Assembly: GCA_035459025.1 (NCBI GenBank)
Contig: DATHYT010000094.1
Location: 1 to 64,000, forward strand
DNA from: JAABQT01 sp035459025
GTDB lineage: Bacteria; Pseudomonadota; Gammaproteobacteria; Burkholderiales; SG8-39
Length of the DNA stretch: 64,000 nucleotides
Direction: 5' to 3'
Below, piece after piece: positions 60,390 to 64,000 of this stretch; positions within the stretch are counted from its first letter, which is position 1; every line of letters starts with the position of its first letter. A program made the position numbers and the translations under genes. The notes under the pieces are model-generated. The model did no database searches. It was not told the DNA's origin and saw nothing but the letters and a program-made list of their open reading frames with translations.

Positions 60390-60399
60390 TCCGCGTCAA
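60386..60399. promoter_or_regulatory. FNR/Dnr-type box upstream of nrdD
   Basis: TTGAT-CCGC-GTCAA overlaps the radical SAM stop codon and lies 75 nt before the nrdD start. TTGACT (60409-60414) and TAGAGT (60434-60439) may form the core promoter, with the box upstream of the -35 region. Confidence 0.65.
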
Positions 60400-60474
60400 C
60401 CGCGGGCATTGACTGCGCCCTGCCGGACGCCGGTAGAGTGTGGCCTCCAATAACAAGATGTTGTGGAGGAAATC

Positions 60475-62607
60475 GTGGAAACCACTATAAGTAGCGCTCC
60501 CCGGGCTGCGGCCACCGTGCTGCCGAGCGCGGTGATCAAGCGCGACGGCACGCTCGCGCCTTTTGACGCCACCAAGATCGCCGCCGCCCTGGCGCGCGCC
60601 GGCGCCGCGACCGGCGAGTTCGACGCGGACCAGGCGGCCCGCCTCGCCGCGCAGGCGGTCAAGGTGATCGCGCACCGCTTTGCGGCCGCGACGCCGACCA
60701 TCGAGAACATCCAGGACGTCGCCGAGCAGGTGCTGATCGCCGCCGACCACCTTGCCACGGCGCGCGCCTACATCGTCTACCGCGAGCAGCACAAGCGGCT
60801 GCGCGCCGACCGGCGCACGGTGGTGGACGTGGCCGCGTCGATGAACGAGTACCTCGAGCGCCAGGACTGGCGCGTGAACGCCAACGCCAACCAGGGCTAT
60901 TCGCTCGGCGGCCTGATCCTCAACGTGGCGGGCAAGGTGACGGCGAACTACTGGCTGTCGCACGTCTATCCGCCGGAAGCCGGCCAGGCGCACCGCGACG
61001 GCGACCTGCACATCCACGACCTCGACATGCTCGCCGGCTACTGCGCCGGGTGGTCGCTGCGCACGCTGCTGGCCGAGGGGCTGAACGGCGTGCCGGGCAA
61101 GGTCGAGGCCGCGCCGGCGAAGCATCTGTCCAGCGCCGTGGGCCAGATCGTCAACTTCCTCGGCACGCTGCAGAACGAATGGGCGGGCGCCCAGGCGTTC
61201 AGTTCGTTCGACACCTACATGGCGCCCTTCGTACGCAAGGACCGCCTGGGCTACGCCGAGGTAAAGCAGTGCATCCAGGAGCTGGTCTACAACCTGAACG
61301 TGCCCTCGCGCTGGGGCACGCAGACGCCGTTCACCAACCTCACCTTCGACTGGACCTGCCCCGAGGACCTCAGGGGCCAGGCGCCGGTGATCGGCGGCGA
61401 GGAGATGCCGTTCACCTACGGCGAGCTCGCGCCCGAGATGGCGATGATCAACCGCGCCTACATCGAGGTGATGACCGCGGGCGACGCCAAGGGGCGCGTG
61501 TTCACCTTCCCGATTCCGACCTACAACATCACCAAGGATTTCGACTGGGACGGACCGAACACGCAGGCGCTCTTCGCCATGACGGCGAAATACGGGCTGC
61601 CCTACTTCCAGAACTTCGTGAACTCCGACCTCGAGCCGCACATGGTGCGCTCGATGTGCTGCCGGCTGCAGCTGGACCTGCGCGAGCTGCTCAAGCGCGG
61701 CAACGGCCTGTTCGGCTCTGCGGAGCAGACTGGGTCGGTGGGCGTGGTCACGATCAACTGCGCCCGCCTGGGTCATCGCTTCCAGGGCGACGAGCGTGCG
61801 CTGCTCGAGCGGCTGGACCAGCTCCTCGAGATCGGGCGCACGAGCCTCGAGATCAAGCGCAAGGTGATCCAGCGCCACATGGACGCGGGCCTGTTCCCAT
61901 ACACGAAGCGCTACCTCGGCACGCTGCGCAACCATTTCTCGACGCTCGGCGTGAACGGCCTGAACGAGATGGTGCGCAACTTCACCGCCGGCGCGCACGA
62001 CATCACGAGCGCGTGGGGGCATGCATTCGCCTGCCGCGTGCTCGATCACGTGCGCGCGCGCATGGTCGAGTTCCAGGAGGAGACCGGGCACCTGTACAAC
62101 CTCGAGGCGACGCCGGCCGAGGGCACGACGTACCGCTTCGCCAAGGAGGACCGCAAGCGCTTCCCCGGCATCCTGCAGGCGGGCAGCCCCGACATGCCCT
62201 ACTACACCAATTCGTCGCAGCTGCCGGTAGGCTTCACCGACGATCCGTTCGAAGCGCTCGAGCGCCAGGAGGAGCTGCAGTCCAAGTACACCGGCGGCAC
62301 CGTGCTGCACCTGTACATGACCGAGCGCATCAGCTCGGCCGAGGCGTGCAAGGCGCTGCTGCGCCGCTCGCTCGAGCGCTTCCGCCTGCCCTACGTCACG
62401 GTGACTCCGACCTTCTCGATCTGCCCGGGGCACGGCTACATCGCCGGCGAGCACGAGACCTGCCCGCAGTGCGGCTCGGCCTGCGAAGTCTGGACCCGCG
62501 TCATGGGCTACCACCGGCCGGTCGCCTCGTTCAACAAGGGCAAGCAGGGCGAGTTCCGCGAGCGCCGCTTCTTCGAGGAGGACAAGTGCTGCGCGTCGGC
62601 GGGCTGA
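60475..62607 (+). CDS. nrdD: Anaerobic (class III) ribonucleoside-triphosphate reductase
   Basis: A 710-residue glycyl-radical enzyme making deoxynucleotides without oxygen. An ATP-cone domain (PSAVIKRDGTLAPFDATKI) fills the N-terminus; MCCRLQLDLRELL near 400 supplies active-site Cys; the zinc site is CPGHGYIAGEHETCPQCGSAC; the radical Gly lies in RVMGYHRPVASFNKGKQGEF near 680. GGAGGA 4 nt before GTG 60475 favours that start over GTG 60463. It is followed by nrdG with an overlap. Confidence 0.95.
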   Translation: METTISSAPRAAATVLPSAVIKRDGTLAPFDATKIAAALARAGAATGEFDADQAARLAAQAVKVIAHRFAAATPTIENIQDVAEQVLIAADHLATARAYIVYREQHKRLRADRRTVVDVAASMNEYLERQDWRVNANANQGYSLGGLILNVAGKVTANYWLSHVYPPEAGQAHRDGDLHIHDLDMLAGYCAGWSLRTLLAEGLNGVPGKVEAAPAKHLSSAVGQIVNFLGTLQNEWAGAQAFSSFDTYMAPFVRKDRLGYAEVKQCIQELVYNLNVPSRWGTQTPFTNLTFDWTCPEDLRGQAPVIGGEEMPFTYGELAPEMAMINRAYIEVMTAGDAKGRVFTFPIPTYNITKDFDWDGPNTQALFAMTAKYGLPYFQNFVNSDLEPHMVRSMCCRLQLDLRELLKRGNGLFGSAEQTGSVGVVTINCARLGHRFQGDERALLERLDQLLEIGRTSLEIKRKVIQRHMDAGLFPYTKRYLGTLRNHFSTLGVNGLNEMVRNFTAGAHDITSAWGHAFACRVLDHVRARMVEFQEETGHLYNLEATPAEGTTYRFAKEDRKRFPGILQAGSPDMPYYTNSSQLPVGFTDDPFEALERQEELQSKYTGGTVLHLYMTERISSAEACKALLRRSLERFRLPYVTVTPTFSICPGHGYIAGEHETCPQCGSACEVWTRVMGYHRPVASFNKGKQGEFRERRFFEEDKCCASAG

Positions 62608-63077
62608 CCCGCCTTTCGGCCTGCGACTACCCCGGCAAGCTCGCCGCGGTGGTCTACTGCCAGGGCTGCGCCTGGCGCTGCGGCTACTGCCACAACCCCG
62701 AGTTGCAGCCCGCGCGCGGCGCGTACGAGATTCCGTGGCCCGAGGTGGCGGCCTTCCTCGAGAAGCGCCGCGGCCTGCTGGACGCCGTCGTCTTCAGCGG
62801 CGGCGAGCCCACCCTGCAGCGCGGTCTCGCTGACGCGATGCGCGAGGCGAAGGCGATGGGCTACCTCGTCGGACTGCACACCGCGGGCGCCGTGCCGCGG
62901 CGCCTCGCCGAAGTGCTGCCGCTCGTGGATTGGGTGGCAATGGACGTGAAGGCGCCATTCGACGAGCACGAGGCCGTAACGTGCGTGCGCGGCAGCGGCG
63001 CACGCGCGCGATTAAGCGCGGAGCTCCTCCGCGCGAGCGGTGTCGCCCGCGAGCTCCATACCGTGTCGGCCGCCTAG
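62586..63077 (+). CDS. nrdG: Anaerobic ribonucleotide reductase activating radical SAM protein, C-terminally shortened
   Basis: A 163-residue radical SAM activase from a GTG start overlapping nrdD. CAWRCGYCHNPELQP gives the CxxxCxxC cluster motif near residue 28; VVFSGGEPTLQ is near 68 and MDVKAPFDE near 119. NrdG/PflA-type proteins of this class are usually over 200 residues; here the sequence stops soon after LLRASGVARELHTV, at a stop overlapping the convergent UbiA stop. The missing end may be real loss, a frameshift or an assembly artefact. Confidence 0.85.
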   Translation: MLRVGGLTRLSACDYPGKLAAVVYCQGCAWRCGYCHNPELQPARGAYEIPWPEVAAFLEKRRGLLDAVVFSGGEPTLQRGLADAMREAKAMGYLVGLHTAGAVPRRLAEVLPLVDWVAMDVKAPFDEHEAVTCVRGSGARARLSAELLRASGVARELHTVSAA

Positions 63078-64000
63078 CGCGCCGCGAGCAGCGCCGCCGC
63101 GAGCAGCGCGCCGTGCATCAGCGCGGCGCCGAGGGTGGCGCGGATCGCGGGGTCGAGCGCCGCCGGCCGCAGCGCGTTGCGCGCCAGCACGCGCGCGGCG
63201 CTCAAGGCGGGAAAGGCCGCGGCGAGCGCAACGAGCGCAAGCACCGGCAGCGCGCCGGTGAGCACCGCGCCGATCAGCCACAGATACGCCAGCGCCGCGA
63301 TCGCGGGGTAGAGCCAGCGTGCGCGCCGGGGCCCGAACCGCACCACGAGGTTTCTCTTGCCGGCGGCGGCATCGGCCTTTACGTCCGGGAACTGATTGGT
63401 GAACAGCAGGTTCGCGACGTGCAGCGCATACGGCAGGCCGGCGACGAGCGGCGCCGACGAGAACGCGCCGCGCTGCACGTAGTCCGCGCCCAGCACCACG
63501 ATCAGCCAGCCGCAGGCCACTGCCGCCTCGCCCAAGCCCCGGCTCATCAGCTTGAACGGCGGCGCGGAATACGCCCAGCCCACCATGAGGCCCGCGAGGC
63601 CGATGCCCAGCAACCCGGGGCCGGACGCATGCGCGAGCCAGAGCCCGGCCGGCACGACCGCCATGAGCAGCGCGTAGCCGAAGATGCCGGTGGCGCTCAC
63701 GCTGATCAGTCCGTTCTGGATGAAGCGGCTACCGCCGGTGAAAGGGTAGCGCCGCTCGGCGTTGGCAGCGTCGCTGCCGTTCAGTGCATCGTAGTAATCG
63801 TTCAGCACGTTGATGCCGGCGTGCGCCACCAGCGCAAAGAACAGGGTGACAAACGCGGTTGCCGGGTCGAGCGCCATGCCGCCGCCGTACGCGCTCGCCA
63901 GCCCGAGGAGGCAGCCGACGAGGGTAACGCTGAGGAACGCCGGGCGCGTTGCGGCGAAATAGCGTGCGAGCGGAGTGGAGAATGCTTCGAGCGTCGGTTC
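63074..64000 (-). CDS. UbiA-family prenyltransferase (partial, continues past window end)
   Basis: At least 308 residues of a membrane prenyltransferase; the frame is open to base 64000. The first Mg/prenyl-diphosphate motif is NVLNDYYDALNGSD and the second is NQFPDVKADAAAGKRNLVVRFG, with eight or so hydrophobic helices. NDYYDA and the DVKAD arrangement resemble MenA-type 1,4-dihydroxy-2-naphthoate prenyltransferases more than UbiA of ubiquinone synthesis. The N-terminus is off the window. It converges on nrdG with overlapping stop codons. Confidence 0.85.
   Translation of the reverse strand, partial: EPTLEAFSTPLARYFAATRPAFLSVTLVGCLLGLASAYGGGMALDPATAFVTLFFALVAHAGINVLNDYYDALNGSDAANAERRYPFTGGSRFIQNGLISVSATGIFGYALLMAVVPAGLWLAHASGPGLLGIGLAGLMVGWAYSAPPFKLMSRGLGEAAVACGWLIVVLGADYVQRGAFSSAPLVAGLPYALHVANLLFTNQFPDVKADAAAGKRNLVVRFGPRRARWLYPAIAALAYLWLIGAVLTGALPVLALVALAAAFPALSAARVLARNALRPAALDPAIRATLGAALMHGALLAAALLAAR

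Noticed and set aside
60451..60470. Possible NrdR box near the nrdD start
   Set aside because: AACAAGATGTTGT has weak symmetry and does not fit the paired ACACWAWATMTWGTGT boxes of NrdR.
60283..62514. 743-residue minus-strand open frame
   Set aside because: Antisense to nrdD. The composition is Ala/Arg/Val/His-biased and there is no ribosome-binding site.

Overview
The window is high-GC, densely packed DNA from what looks like a facultatively anaerobic, aromatic-degrading and probably denitrifying betaproteobacterium. The pointers are the Thauera-type ATP-dependent benzoyl-CoA reductase genes (bcrCBAD), a phenylacetyl-CoA:acceptor oxidoreductase-like set (padBCD), NnrS, hemerythrins, an oxygen-sensitive class III ribonucleotide reductase, and many FNR/Dnr-type boxes (TTGAY-N4-RTCAA). 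No rRNA, CRISPR array, phage or intact insertion sequence was seen.

Layout. 1-2.7 kb: a glycolate-oxidase-like FAD enzyme between two decayed gene remnants (thermonuclease-like and kelch-like), plus a BamE-like protein. 2.8-4.9 kb: gltX, a DUF3617 gene and tRNA-Ala/tRNA-Glu on the minus strand, then tRNA-Val on the plus strand. 4.9-14.4 kb: a truncated AhpD-like gene, a di-heme peroxidase operon, threonine deaminase, short-chain dehydrogenase/MaoC genes, a fluoroacetate-dehalogenase-like hydrolase and a secreted PPC-type protein. 14.5-21 kb: an RND efflux pump joined to an SDR, a cupin and an acyl-CoA dehydrogenase. 21-24.7 kb: a FlK-like thioesterase, copper chaperone, universal stress protein, nnrS, a SirB2-like protein, an Rrf2 regulator and a GNAT enzyme.

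24.7-44.8 kb is one unidirectional array of 20 genes: a Liv-type ABC importer, a second FlK-like thioesterase, padBCD-like genes, phenylacetate-CoA ligase, a polytopic membrane protein, a hemerythrin / tandem-GNAT / bacteriohemerythrin trio, a BadH-like SDR, an enoyl-CoA hydratase, an acyl-CoA ligase, a DMT transporter, a DUF2238 protein and a second molybdopterin oxidoreductase. Converging on it from 51.65 kb is oah-dch-bcrCBAD-fdx on the minus strand. Divergent from oah runs korAB, a ferritin-like protein, a RidA-like protein and a BadH-like SDR (51.8-55.9 kb). The last part (55.9-64 kb) holds small genes and a radical SAM gene sharing FNR-type boxes, nrdD, a shortened nrdG, and a UbiA-family gene that runs off the end.

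Inferred metabolism: an aromatic acid is imported by the ABC system. Phenylacetate is activated to its CoA thioester and oxidised at the alpha carbon by PadBCD. Benzoyl-CoA is reduced by BcrCBAD with ferredoxin recharged by KorAB, then processed by Dch and Oah. Two expected steps are missing from the window: phenylglyoxylate dehydrogenase (PadEFGHI) and the zinc-type dehydrogenase Had. The most unusual signal is the regular geometry of the FNR-type boxes: for several genes a -10-like hexamer sits 28.5-29.5 nt from the box centre and the start codon falls 0-3 nt from the predicted transcription start, which suggests leaderless anaerobic transcripts.
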